Origin: Egerieenecus sp048201975
GTDB lineage: Bacteria > Bacillota > Clostridia > Christensenellales > Aristaeellaceae
Length of the DNA stretch: 43,789 nucleotides
Direction of reading: 5' to 3'
Assembly (NCBI GenBank): GCA_048201975.1
Contig: DBFBGQ010000052.1
Location: 1 to 43,789 of the forward strand
Below the pieces are notes generated by a model, which was not told where the DNA came from, ran no database searches, and worked only from the letters and a program-made list of their open reading frames with translations. The first letter of the stretch is position 1, and each line of letters starts with the position of its first letter. A program made the translations under genes and the position numbers. Below, piece after piece: positions 24,963 through 33,859 of the stretch.

Positions 24963-25844
24963 GTGAAATATGTATCCAAGAGCCGCAAAGCCTTCCTTGC
25001 CGTCAACAACCTTGCGTTGATTCTGCTGACGCTGATTTGCTTTGCCCCCATCCTCAACACCCTGGCCATGTCCCTGAGCGACAGCGCCGAGGTGGCCGGC
25101 GGACGGGTCACCTTCTGGCCCGTGCGCTTCACCCTGGACGCCTATGAATTCATCCTCACCCGCTCGGAATTTTTCAACTCCTTGCTGATTACCCTGGAGC
25201 GCCTGGCCCTGGGCACCACGCTGCAAATGGTGCTCACGGTGCTCTGCGCCTACCCCCTCTCCAAGGAGAACAGCCAGTTCACCCTGCGCACGGTGTATGT
25301 GTGGATCTTCGTGTTCACCATGCTCTTTGGCGCGGGGGTGGTGCCCGCCTATTTGAACCTGAAAAACGCCAGGCTGCTGGGCACCATCTGGGCGCTGGTG
25401 CTCCCCGGGGCTGTGTCGGTGTACAACGTGCTGCTGCTGCTCAATGCCTTTCGCGGGCTGCCCCGGGCCCTGGAGGAATCCTTCTGCATGGACGGGGCGG
25501 GGCACATCCGTACCATGCTGCAGCTGTACGTTCCGCTGTCCAAGCCCACGCTGGCCACGTTGCTGCTGTTCACCATGGTGGCCCACTGGAACTCCTGGTT
25601 TGACGGCATGCTGTATATGAACAACCCCGAGGATTATCCCCTGGCCACCTATCTGCGCTCCATTATCGTCAGCTTTGACTTCACCAAGGTCACCTCCGAG
25701 GACGCCTACCTGCTGGCCAGGATCTCCACCCGCACCAGCAAGTGTGCCCAGATCATCGTGGCCATGCTCCCCATTATGATGGTTTACCCCTTCCTGCAAA
25801 AGCACTTTGTCAAGGGCATCGTGCTGGGCAGCGTGAAGGGCTGA
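24963..25844 (+). CDS. ABC sugar transporter permease, LplC/YtcP-like
   Basis: A 293-residue permease with six predicted helices, starting at GTG 24963 behind GGGAGGAG. The EAA-type loop is LEESFCMDGAGHIRTM, which lacks the second Ala seen in the partner. The C-terminal end, FLQKHFVKGIVLGSVKG, is the hallmark of the LplC/YtcP group. It lies 21 bases after the first permease and 22 bases before the GH32-like gene, in one operon. Confidence 0.9.
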   Translation: MKYVSKSRKAFLAVNNLALILLTLICFAPILNTLAMSLSDSAEVAGGRVTFWPVRFTLDAYEFILTRSEFFNSLLITLERLALGTTLQMVLTVLCAYPLSKENSQFTLRTVYVWIFVFTMLFGAGVVPAYLNLKNARLLGTIWALVLPGAVSVYNVLLLLNAFRGLPRALEESFCMDGAGHIRTMLQLYVPLSKPTLATLLLFTMVAHWNSWFDGMLYMNNPEDYPLATYLRSIIVSFDFTKVTSEDAYLLARISTRTSKCAQIIVAMLPIMMVYPFLQKHFVKGIVLGSVKG

Positions 25845-25866
25845 AACAGAGAAAGGAAAAAGAACC

Positions 25867-27369
25867 ATGCTTTATCATCCGCAAGGGCTGTATGTATGGG
25901 ATACCTGGTATTACGAATACGGGGGCCGGCTGCACTGCATCCATCTGCAGTTGTTGCGCCCCGGCAGCCACCGGCCCGCAAAGGAGCACGGCGCGCTGGG
26001 CCACGCGGTCAGCGACGACCTGACCCACTGGGAAACCCTCCCCCCCGCCCTGTACAAGGGCGAACCGGGAACCGTGGACGACAGCGAGCTGTGGACCGGC
26101 TGCGTTTTTCAGCACGAAGGCAAGCAATACCTCTATTACACCGCCCGGAGCACCCGGGAAGAGGGGTATGTGAACCGCATCGCCTTGGCGGTGAGCCAGG
26201 ATGGCATGCACTTTGCGCGCTGTGAGGAAAACCCCATTCTCATCCCCGACCAGCGCTGGTACTGCAATGAGTTTCATCGCCTGCCCCTGCGGGGCCATGG
26301 CTATCCCATTGTGGATGGGCGGGACATGTGCGTGGTGGCGGACCCGGAGGGCCGGGGATTCTGGGGCTTTTTCGCCGCCCGGCGCCCGGCGGATACCCTG
26401 GCGGAGAGCTCCGTTATCGGCCTGGCCCACTCCGACGATCTGGTGCACTGGGAGCAATACCCGCCCTGCTTCACCCCCGACCGCTACGGCTGCGTGGAGG
26501 TGCCGGAGGTGTTTTTCCTCCAGGGCAGGTGGTACATGCTCTGCCTGACGGGGAACCGCTACGGGCAGCGGGGGCTGGTGGATGATCCCCGCCTGCGGGA
26601 GGCCACCATTTACGCCGTGGCTGACCGGGTCACGGGTCCCTATACCCTCATGGAGGAGGATAACCTGGTTTTCGGCTCCATCTTTCCTCAGGGGTATTGC
26701 GGCAAAACCGTGCAGTGGAAGGGGGAACGGGTGCTCTTTTTCACCCAGGGGGAGATGAAGGACGGCTGCGCCCACGGCAGCATCTCCTTCCCCCATGCCC
26801 TGCGGGCCACGCCGGAGGGCCGCCTGCGCGCCATGTGGTACGCGCCCCTGGAGGCGCAGTACCGGCCCCTGCCCGCTCCCGCGCCCCTGCCCGTGGCCGA
26901 CGGCCGCTACGGCAGCCGCCTGCGCGCCGCCTGGGAAGACGGGGCGTATGCCCTGGATTGCCCCCCGGACTGGGCGCTCCTGCCCCTGGATACCCAGGTG
27001 GAGGACGGCATGCTCTGCTGCCAGGTGACGCTGGATACCGCCCGCAGCGCGGGCCTGGCGGTGCGCTTACAGCAGGATGTGATGCATGGCGGGCTTTGCG
27101 TGCTGCTGGATGCCGTCCAGGGCAAGGTGGAGGTGACCACCCTGCGGGAGTTCCCTCTGGTGGAGTGCCGCAGCTGGGATATCCGTCCTGGCGTGACTTA
27201 CCGCTTGCGGGTGGTCACCGAGGGCAACGTGGTTTACGTCTATGTGGATGACCGTCTGGCCATCCAGTGCTACGAGCCTGGGGGCTGCCTGGGCCGCGCC
27301 GCGCTGATGGTGGAGGGCGGCCGGGCCCGCTTCCGTGGGCTGACCATTTACGAGCATCAGGAGGGCTGA
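25867..27369 (+). CDS. GH32/GH43-like five-bladed propeller protein
   Basis: A 500-residue protein without a signal peptide. Residues about 1-330 have the repeated strand pattern of the GH32/GH43 propeller fold (LHCIHLQLL, GHAVSDDLTHWETLP, DDSELWTGCVF, YLYYTARS). Residues about 350-500 form a beta-sandwich as in GH32 (GLAVRLQQ, then VVYVYVDDRLAIQCY). The canonical GH32 motifs are changed: WDTW stands where WMNDPNG is expected, and I see no clear RDP; EVPEVFF may replace the EC motif. It may therefore use other catalytic residues or act on a non-fructan sugar. It lies between the permeases and GH31 in the operon, so it should act on imported oligosaccharide in the cytoplasm. Confidence 0.75.
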   Translation: MLYHPQGLYVWDTWYYEYGGRLHCIHLQLLRPGSHRPAKEHGALGHAVSDDLTHWETLPPALYKGEPGTVDDSELWTGCVFQHEGKQYLYYTARSTREEGYVNRIALAVSQDGMHFARCEENPILIPDQRWYCNEFHRLPLRGHGYPIVDGRDMCVVADPEGRGFWGFFAARRPADTLAESSVIGLAHSDDLVHWEQYPPCFTPDRYGCVEVPEVFFLQGRWYMLCLTGNRYGQRGLVDDPRLREATIYAVADRVTGPYTLMEEDNLVFGSIFPQGYCGKTVQWKGERVLFFTQGEMKDGCAHGSISFPHALRATPEGRLRAMWYAPLEAQYRPLPAPAPLPVADGRYGSRLRAAWEDGAYALDCPPDWALLPLDTQVEDGMLCCQVTLDTARSAGLAVRLQQDVMHGGLCVLLDAVQGKVEVTTLREFPLVECRSWDIRPGVTYRLRVVTEGNVVYVYVDDRLAIQCYEPGGCLGRAALMVEGGRARFRGLTIYEHQEG

Positions 27370-27372
27370 GCC

Positions 27373-29412
27373 ATGGAGAAGCTGGCCAATGGCGTATACA
27401 AACTAACCCTGGGTGTGCCCGAAACCATGACGCCCGTATCCATCCTCAAGCCACGCGCCCGCCTGGAGGCGCTGAACCGGCTTCCCGATCATCCCTGCCC
27501 CTTCAACCCGGCGCAGCTGGGCCTGCGCCTGGGCGCGGGCGGCTGCACCGTGGAGATCCCCTTGGATGGGGAGGAGGACATTTACGGCCTGGGGCTGACG
27601 CTAAAATCCTTTCGCCAGTCCGGGCTGAAAAAACAGCTGCGCACCAACTGCGATCCCGTGGCCGACCACGGGGACAGCCACGCGCCGGTGCCCTTCTACG
27701 TCTCCACCCGGGGGTATGGGGTGCTGGTGGATACCGCCCGGTACGCCACATTTTACGCGGGCAACGTGAAGGTGCGCGGCTCCCGGCAGGACCGGGAAAA
27801 TTTCCCCTCCGCCGGCACGCCCAAGGGACATTGGTGGGCCAAGCAGGGCAGCGGCAACATGTTCGTAACCATTCCCGCGGCCCGTGGCGTGGACCTGTAC
27901 CTGTTTGCCGGGACGGACATGCGGGACGCGGTGGCCCGGTACAACCTGTTCAGCGGCGGCGGCGCCTATGTGCCCCTGTGGGGGCTGGGGGTCATGTACC
28001 GGGGAGACATGCGGGGAGACGCGGCGCATATGCTGCGCCTGGCCCGCGGCCTGCGGGAAACGGGCATCCCCTGCGATATTTTCGGCCTGGAACCCGGCTG
28101 GCAGTCCCACGCCTATTCCTGCACCTATGTGTGGGACCCCAGGCGCTACCCTGATCCCCAGGCATTCATGGAGCAAATGCAGTCCCTGGGCTTCCGCCTG
28201 AACCTGTGGGAGCACGCCTATGTTCACCCGGACAGTCCCATTTTCGACGCCATGAAACCCTTTGCCGGGGACTGCTACGTGTGGGACGGCCTGGTGCCGG
28301 ACTTCACCCTGCCCCAGGCCCGGCAGGTGTTCCAGGGCGCCCACCAGGCCATGGTGGATGGCGGCGTTACGGGCTTCAAGCTGGACGAATGCGATAATTC
28401 CGACATGATGGCCAACTGGGGGTTCCCGGACTTTGCGTCCTTCCCCGGGGGACTGGACGGGGAGCGTATGCACACGGTGCTGGGGCTGCTGTACCAGCGG
28501 ACCATGCTGGAGCTGTTCCAGCAGCGCAACCTGCGCACCTTCGGGGAGGTGCGGCAAACCTCCGCCCTGGCAGCCCCCTATCCCTTTGTGCTCTACTCCG
28601 ACCTGTACGACCACGCCGACTTCGTCCGGGGCATGGCCAACGCGGCCTTCAGCGGCATTCTGTGGACGCCGGAGGTGCGCCAGGCCGCCAGTCGGGAGGA
28701 GCTGCTGCGCCGCATCGCCGCCGCCGTGGTCTCCCCCCAGACGGTGATCAACAGTTACATGGTGGCCATGCCCCCTTGGATGCAGTTCAACGAGGAAAAG
28801 AACATTGCCGGCCAGCGCCTGCCCGACTGGGAGGAGCTGACGGCCACGGTCCGCACGCTGCTGAACATGCGCATGCGGCTCATTCCGCATCTGTATGCCG
28901 CCTATGCCCGGTATTACCTGGAGGGCATTCCGCCGGTGCGTCCCCTGGCCATGGATTACCCTGAGGACCTGAACGTCCGGGACATCTGGGATCAGTACAT
29001 GCTGGGGGAGGGCCTGATGGCCGCGCCCCTGATTGCGGACACCGGCGACGCCCGCAGGGTCTACCTGCCCCAGGGGAATTGGTACGATCTGTACACCGGC
29101 CAGCGCCACGCGGGCGGCCAGTGGATCGAAAAGTCCGTTCCCCTGGATGAGATTGCCCTCTTTGTCCGGGAGGGGACGCTGCTTGCCCTGGCCGAGCCGC
29201 TGCCGCATGTGGGCCGGGACACGGTGTTCCGCCTGCACGCAGCCGCCTACGGCCCCGGCGAGGTCTCCGCACAGCTCCCCGACGATGATGGCGTCAGCAA
29301 CGATTACTTGACCCAGGGCATCCCCCTGTGTCAGCTCCGGGCTGCCGGGGATGCCTGCCAACTCTCACCCAGCCGCCGCTATCAGGTGGCTTCCTTCCGT
29401 CGGGTGATGTAA
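27373..29412 (+). CDS. GH31 family alpha-glycosidase, cytoplasmic
   Basis: A 679-residue GH31 enzyme. Evidence: DIYGLG near residue 70, then PFYVSTRGYGVLVDT in the N-terminal sandwich, the barrel opening at IFGLEPGWQ, the nucleophile block GFKLDECDNSD with Asp338, and the acid/base block YSDLYDHADF with Asp410 or Asp413. PHLYAAYARYYLEGIPPVRPL and the proximal C-terminal sandwich (VYLPQGNWYDLYTG) are also standard. No signal peptide is present. GH31 contains alpha-glucosidases, alpha-xylosidases, alpha-galactosidases and sulfoquinovosidases; I do not see the Arg/Trp sulfonate-binding arrangement of the last group. An AGGAGG inside the end of the GH32-like gene serves as ribosome binding site, so the two are tightly coupled. 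The exact linkage cleaved is unknown. Confidence 0.88.
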   Translation: MEKLANGVYKLTLGVPETMTPVSILKPRARLEALNRLPDHPCPFNPAQLGLRLGAGGCTVEIPLDGEEDIYGLGLTLKSFRQSGLKKQLRTNCDPVADHGDSHAPVPFYVSTRGYGVLVDTARYATFYAGNVKVRGSRQDRENFPSAGTPKGHWWAKQGSGNMFVTIPAARGVDLYLFAGTDMRDAVARYNLFSGGGAYVPLWGLGVMYRGDMRGDAAHMLRLARGLRETGIPCDIFGLEPGWQSHAYSCTYVWDPRRYPDPQAFMEQMQSLGFRLNLWEHAYVHPDSPIFDAMKPFAGDCYVWDGLVPDFTLPQARQVFQGAHQAMVDGGVTGFKLDECDNSDMMANWGFPDFASFPGGLDGERMHTVLGLLYQRTMLELFQQRNLRTFGEVRQTSALAAPYPFVLYSDLYDHADFVRGMANAAFSGILWTPEVRQAASREELLRRIAAAVVSPQTVINSYMVAMPPWMQFNEEKNIAGQRLPDWEELTATVRTLLNMRMRLIPHLYAAYARYYLEGIPPVRPLAMDYPEDLNVRDIWDQYMLGEGLMAAPLIADTGDARRVYLPQGNWYDLYTGQRHAGGQWIEKSVPLDEIALFVREGTLLALAEPLPHVGRDTVFRLHAAAYGPGEVSAQLPDDDGVSNDYLTQGIPLCQLRAAGDACQLSPSRRYQVASFRRVM

Positions 29413-29511
29413 AGGGAAAATTTCCTTCCCGCGTGCCGCCGGCCGCCGCTGCCGCGTCCAATACATGAACGGGCGCCGCTTCGGCAGGGCGCTTGTCAAG
29501 GAGGGAAGAAA

Positions 29512-30858
29512 ATGAAAAAGACGCTGTGCCTGCTGCTCTGCGCGCTGTGCGCCTGGAGCGCCCATGCCCAGGCCCATGGAACCGTCCTGCGGGTGGCGGG
29601 CTTCACCGCTTCCAGCAGGGCCTGCCAGGCCTTCGCCGGGGAGCATCCCCAGGCAGTCCTGGAGGCGGAGCTGAGCCCTTACCAGTATACCTCCCAGCTG
29701 CTGAACGCCCTGGTCTCCGGCAGCTTTCCCTACGATGTGTTCACAGCCTCCTCCGCCAGCTTTGATCTGGCAATGCTGATGGACAAGGGCTACTGCGCGG
29801 ATCTTTCCGGGGTGGAGGCGGTGCGGGAAACCGTTCAGCGCATGGGGGAGCCCTTCGCCAGCCTGGTGACCCGGGACGGCTGCATCTATGGGATCCCCTA
29901 TTCCTGCCACATCAGCTACCTGAGCTATTGTCCGGAAACCTGGGAGGCCTTGGGCTGGTCCGCGGCGGACGCCCCGGACAGCTTCCCGGCGTTTCTCTCG
30001 GCGCTGGAGGCATGGATCCCGATGGCGCCGGATCATCCGGAGTGCGTGGTTTTCAACAGCTTTGCCCAGGAGCTGTACGGCCCCTCCAGCTATACCGACA
30101 TGCTCACCGGGCTGTTGGTGGACAGCCAGATCCTGCAATGCAGCCGCGCCGGGGAACCTCTCCGCTTCGATACCCCCGCCTTTCTGGATTGCCTGACCCG
30201 CTGCGCGGAAATCGGCCGCCAGCTCTACGCCCTGGAGCCTGTGCCCAACCAGGGCATGCCCCTTTTCGCCAAGGCATCCGGCATGGAGAGCCTCCCCTGC
30301 CTGGTTCCCCTGCGGCTCACGGAGGAGCAGTCCGTGCTGATCTCCGCCTCCGTTTCCGTGGCCATGGTGTTTGCCGGGTCCCAGGAGCAGGCGCTGGCCG
30401 CGGAGCTGGCCCTGGCGGCGTTCACCGCCGAGGAGACCGGAACCGCCTCCGCCTATCTGCTCTCCGACAGCCCGCCTGTGGAGGACCCCGGCTACCCGGA
30501 GGCCCTGGCCTTTTTCCAGGCGCAGGCCGGCGCGCAGCGCGACCGGCTGGCCCAGGCGGACCTCTCCCCCGACGAATACCGGGATGAGGAGCTGCTCCTG
30601 GAGGAGTACCAGGCAAACCTGGACCGCCTGGCCGCCGGACAGGGGCGCTACCTGATCTCCCCCCAGGACCTGGAGGCATACCGGCGGTGTCTTCCCGCAC
30701 TTTCCCTGCAGCCGCCCCATCCCTTCCTCTCCACCAGCCAGGGGGAGGTCAACATGCGCAGCCTCCGGGAGCAGTTTGCCAGCGGGCTGCTTCCGCCGGA
30801 GCAGTTCGTCGCCCAGGCGGACCGCCTGGCCGCCATGCTCACCCTGGAGGATCAATGA
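29512..30858 (+). CDS. solute-binding-protein-like secreted protein
   Basis: A 448-residue protein with a signal peptide (about 1-20) but no lipobox Cys. The fold pattern is of an ABC solute-binding protein: YDVFTASSASFDLAMLMDKGYCADLSG and DGCIYGIPYSCHISYLSYCPETWEALG are typical of family 1. The C-terminus carries an acidic, probably helical extension (about 330-390) that the normal binding protein upstream lacks. It ends the transport operon, 99 bases after GH31, behind AAGGAGG. A frameshifted paralogue lies at 31707-33070 on the other strand with the same layout. No permease pair accompanies either one. It could be an accessory glycan binder or a ligand sensor feeding YesM; neither is shown. 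Confidence 0.7.
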   Translation: MKKTLCLLLCALCAWSAHAQAHGTVLRVAGFTASSRACQAFAGEHPQAVLEAELSPYQYTSQLLNALVSGSFPYDVFTASSASFDLAMLMDKGYCADLSGVEAVRETVQRMGEPFASLVTRDGCIYGIPYSCHISYLSYCPETWEALGWSAADAPDSFPAFLSALEAWIPMAPDHPECVVFNSFAQELYGPSSYTDMLTGLLVDSQILQCSRAGEPLRFDTPAFLDCLTRCAEIGRQLYALEPVPNQGMPLFAKASGMESLPCLVPLRLTEEQSVLISASVSVAMVFAGSQEQALAAELALAAFTAEETGTASAYLLSDSPPVEDPGYPEALAFFQAQAGAQRDRLAQADLSPDEYRDEELLLEEYQANLDRLAAGQGRYLISPQDLEAYRRCLPALSLQPPHPFLSTSQGEVNMRSLREQFASGLLPPEQFVAQADRLAAMLTLEDQ

Positions 30859-30878
30859 TCCTCCCCGCCATTTCCCGC

Positions 30879-30907
30879 TTTACGAACGCGCCAAAAACAG
30901 TTATAAT
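30879..30907 (+). promoter_or_regulatory. SigA promoter of nrdR
   Basis: -35 TTTACG (30879-30884), a 17-base spacer and a perfect -10 TATAAT (30902-30907), 43 bases before the nrdR start. I see no clear NrdR box in the leader. Confidence 0.7.
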
Positions 30908-30950
30908 GAAAGCGGTTGGTAGAAATTGCTAGGGGAGGGGCGCCGTCGCC

Positions 30951-31439
30951 ATGAGATGCCAGTATTGCAACTGCCAGGAAAGCAAAGTGATTGATTCCCG
31001 GCCCACCGAGGAGGGCAACAGCATCCGCCGCCGGCGGGAATGCATGAACTGCGGCCGCCGCTTCACCACCTATGAGAAGATCGAGCTCTCCCCGCTGCTG
31101 GTGATCAAGCGGGACAACCGCCGGGAGCCCTTCGACGCCGCCAAGATCAAGGCCGGCATCATCCACGCCTGCGAAAAGCTCCCCGTCTCCATGCAGCAGA
31201 TCGACGCCATTGTGGCCCGCATCGAGCAGGCCGCCTACAACAGCATGGACGGCGAGATCAGCTCCCAGCGCATCGGGGACATGGTCATGGCGGAGCTCAA
31301 GGAGCTCAACGAGGTGGCGTACGTCCGCTTCGCTGCGGTGTACCGCAAGTTTACCGACCTGGGCAGCTTCATGGAGGAGCTCACCCGCCTCATTGCCGAA
31401 AGCAAGGCCAAGGACGCCCCTGCGCAGGAGCAGCCGTAA
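30951..31439 (+). CDS. nrdR: transcriptional repressor NrdR
   Basis: A 162-residue protein of normal family length. The zinc ribbon uses Cys3, Cys6, Cys31 and Cys34, with the DNA-binding segment VIDSRPTEEGNSIRRRREC between the pairs. An ATP-cone follows at about 48-138 (LLVIKRDNRREPFDAAKI; EVAYVRFAAVYRKF). NrdR senses ATP and dATP and represses ribonucleotide reductase genes. None of those targets lie in the window. The gene has its own promoter and terminator and is unrelated in function to the flanking binding-protein-like genes. Confidence 0.97.
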   Translation: MRCQYCNCQESKVIDSRPTEEGNSIRRRRECMNCGRRFTTYEKIELSPLLVIKRDNRREPFDAAKIKAGIIHACEKLPVSMQQIDAIVARIEQAAYNSMDGEISSQRIGDMVMAELKELNEVAYVRFAAVYRKFTDLGSFMEELTRLIAESKAKDAPAQEQP

Positions 31440-31562
31440 TCCCGCTGCGCAAGCGCGGACCGGGGCGCTGCTGCCTCAGCCTTGGCAGGCCGGGGAACCG
31501 GCGCTCTTCCCGGCGCTCAGGCATTCTTCGCCCCTGTGGGGGCCTTCCGCTGCAAAAGATTC

Positions 31563-31601
31563 GGGCGCGTTGCCGCAAAAAACTGGCAACGCGCCCTTTT
31601 T
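31563..31601 (+). terminator. strong terminator downstream of nrdR
   Basis: A perfect 12-bp stem GGGCGCGTTGCC (31563-31574) with GGCAACGCGCCC (31585-31596), 10-base loop, then TTTTT. It is 124 bases after the nrdR stop. The intervening 31440-31562 contains no gene. Read leftward it also follows the frameshifted gene ending at 31707. Confidence 0.9.
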
Positions 31602-31706
31602 CTTTGTCCAAACAGCGCTGGCAGGCGACCTCCTTTGCTCCTGCAACCGAACCCGTCAGGCGCGGGACTTGGCCACGGCCTTGCGCGCCCATGCCCGCTT
31701 TAGCCC

Positions 31707-33070
31707 TTACTGCGCCTCCATTTCGATCATCCAGGCCAGGTGGTTGAGCTCCTTGACCAGCTCCGGGGCGGTGAGCTGCCCCGCAGAAAAGCGCGCTTTC
31801 AGCTGCTTGAAGGCGTTGGCGTTCTCCACGTCGTTGGGATGGAAGGGGCCCGGCATTTGTATGGCCAGGCTGTCCACATGCGCGCGGAACCAGGCCAGGT
31901 CGCCGGCTGTCACCAGGTATTTCAGGCGTTCATTGCCCAGGTTTTTCTCCAGGACGGCTTGCTGCGCCTCCAAGCGGGCTTCCAGCTCCTCCCGTTCGCC
32001 GGGCTCCAGCGCTTCATTTTCCAAAAGCCCCTGGGTTTCCTCAATCATCTGCCGCGAACCGGCGATCTGGCTGTCATAGTCCGGATTGAGAAGGGGCTCC
32101 GTGTCTTGATAGAGATAGGTATTGTACATGGGCCAGTTGTTCAGGCACAGCGCTTCCATCAGCTCCATGCACAGCTCAGGCTGCGAGGTTTGCGCATAGA
32201 CCGCGTACAGGTTTACATCGGCGGCGACGTGCCGTCAAGCCGCAGCGACAGCGGCTCGTAGTCCGTGTTTGCCATGGACTGCATGGTTTTCAGCAGGGAA
32301 TACTGGGTCTGGACGCCGGGATCGTAGGCATAGAGTTCATGGCCAAGGGTATAGCACCGCTCCAGCAGCGGTACCAGCACAGCCTCGTCAAAGGAAATGG
32401 CCTCTCCGGCAAAGCTCTGCTGCATCATATGGTTTTCCAGCAGCTCATTTACCAGAACTTCCGTGTAGGCGTTGGCGTCGTAGAAGGATGAATCTCCCCA
32501 GAAGGCCATGCCCGCCAGCGCCACGTCGCAATCGGGGTTCTCCTTTAGGTGGACGATCCACCGCTCCAGAAAATCCAGAAATTCGGGAAAGGTCGAAGGG
32601 GTGGCCGCGTTCTCCATGCCGGAGCGCTCCAGGGCGTCCGGCGAAAGGGCCAGGTAGCGCAGCTGTATGGTATGGGGAATGGCGTAGATCTTGTCCTCCA
32701 CCATGCATTGCGCGGCAAAAAGGGGATGCAGCTTCTCCATGGCGCTGCGGAGAACCTCGCTGCCGGACAGGTCCAGGCAGTACCCCTTCTCCATCATCAG
32801 CTGATAGTCCACGCAGCTGTTGGTCAGCAGAAAGACGTCATCGTCAAAGGCGCCCAGCAGCATATCGCTGGCCATTTCGCCGGTTGTGGCATAGTAGGTG
32901 GAATCGCCGGTATCCAGCCGCACCTCCGGATGCCGCTGCGCAAAGCCGCTCAGGGCCTTTGTATCCACTCCGTTCAGTTGGAGGGTGATCTCCGCCTTTG
33001 ACCCGGGGATGACCAGCAGGAGCGCGACCGTCAGCATCAGGCCCAGCCATTGCTTGCATTTCCGCATCAT
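31707..33070 (-). pseudogene. solute-binding-protein-like gene with a one-base frameshift
   Basis: Two minus-strand frames, 33070-32213 (285 residues) and a downstream frame ending at 31707, together match the 29512 gene over its whole length. The first part has a signal peptide (about 1-26, no lipobox) and shares MMEKGYCLDLSG and DKIYAIP with the paralogue. The frame breaks at about 32216-32227: after LRLDGTS one frame stops at 32213, while the other continues with ADVNLYAVYAQTSQPEL directly into the next open frame. One missing base restores about 454 residues, near the paralogue's 448. AAAAAGGAGG precedes the ATG. Coding bias is intact on both sides, so the break is recent or an assembly error. 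Confidence 0.75.
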
Positions 33071-33287
33071 TCATGAACCTCCTTTTTCAGCGCTCAGGTT
33101 GACGCTTTGTTTTCGCGCAAACCAGCGGCTGCGCGTTTTGCAGGAATGCCTTTATCCTTTAGACGCTGGAAGGGCCAAATTGCGCTTCCTCATGGGAAAT
33201 TTTTCGATGGCAGGCGCTTTCTGCCGCTGCCGGGGTGGGTGGAGGGGAGGGCCCGCGCAATAAAATGTGGAGAATTTTCCGCGAATA

Positions 33288-33316
33288 TTGATTTTTCCCG
33301 TTGTGTCTCGTCTATT
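33288..33316 (+). promoter_or_regulatory. possible promoter of the ECF sigma operon
   Basis: Two readings overlap. A SigA reading gives TTGATT (33288-33293), 17 bases, TCTATT (33311-33316). An ECF reading uses CGTCTA (33309-33314) as -10 with the T-rich stretch at about 33290-33297 as -35. The second would mean autoregulation. Neither is strong. Confidence 0.3.
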
Positions 33317-33340
33317 GAAGTGTAGGGGGGTGAAGCGCGC

Positions 33341-33859
33341 ATGGCGGGGGACGCGGGCTCGAACAGTTCCCAGGAACAAAAGCTCAAACGCTTTGTGGAG
33401 GAATATCAGACGGAGCTGCTCCGGCTGTGTTTTCTGTACCTTCGGGATGCGGAGCTGGCCAGGGACGCGGTGCAGGAAACGTACCTGAAGGCATACCGCG
33501 CCCTGGACAGCTTCCGCGGGGAGTGCGGGGAAAAAACCTGGCTGACGCGCATCGCGGTAAACACCTGCCGGGATATGCACCGCTCCGCCTGGTTTCGCCA
33601 CACGGACCGGCGGGTGACCCCCGACATGCTGCCGGCGGCCTCCGGCAATGCGGAGGAGAGGGACGAGGACGTGCTGCTGGCCGTCATGGCGCTGCCGGTG
33701 AAGCTGCGGGAAGCGGTGCTGCTGTACTTTTATCAGGACATGAGTGTGAAGGAGATTGCCCAGGCGCTGAAGCTGTCGGCGCCGGCGGTTTTCGCGCGCC
33801 TGGACCGGGCCAAGAAGAAACTGCGCGCGGCGCTGGAGGGGAGGGGTTACCATGGATGA
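33341..33859 (+). CDS. ECF-type RNA polymerase sigma factor
   Basis: A 172-residue sigma-70 family factor with only regions 2 and 4. Region 2 (about 20-85) contains LLRLCFLYLRDAELARDAVQETYLKAYRAL, quoted here to show the conserved DA..D..Q pattern, and TWLTRIAVNTCRD. Region 4 (about 115-165) contains LPVKLREAVLLYFYQDMSVKEIAQAL, the typical helix-turn-helix. GGGGGGTG precedes the ATG. It overlaps the next gene by 8 bases, the usual arrangement of sigma factor and anti-sigma factor. Targets probably include its own operon and perhaps the following exported proteins. Confidence 0.9.
   Translation: MAGDAGSNSSQEQKLKRFVEEYQTELLRLCFLYLRDAELARDAVQETYLKAYRALDSFRGECGEKTWLTRIAVNTCRDMHRSAWFRHTDRRVTPDMLPAASGNAEERDEDVLLAVMALPVKLREAVLLYFYQDMSVKEIAQALKLSAPAVFARLDRAKKKLRAALEGRGYHG

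Noticed and set aside
7742..29412. Sulfoquinovose (sulfoglycolysis) locus
   Set aside because: GH31, epimerase-like, isomerase, kinase and aldolase genes are suggestive, but the GH31 lacks the recognisable sulfonate-binding Arg/Trp arrangement, the kinase is FGGY rather than PfkB, and no sulfolactaldehyde reductase or sulfonate exporter is present.
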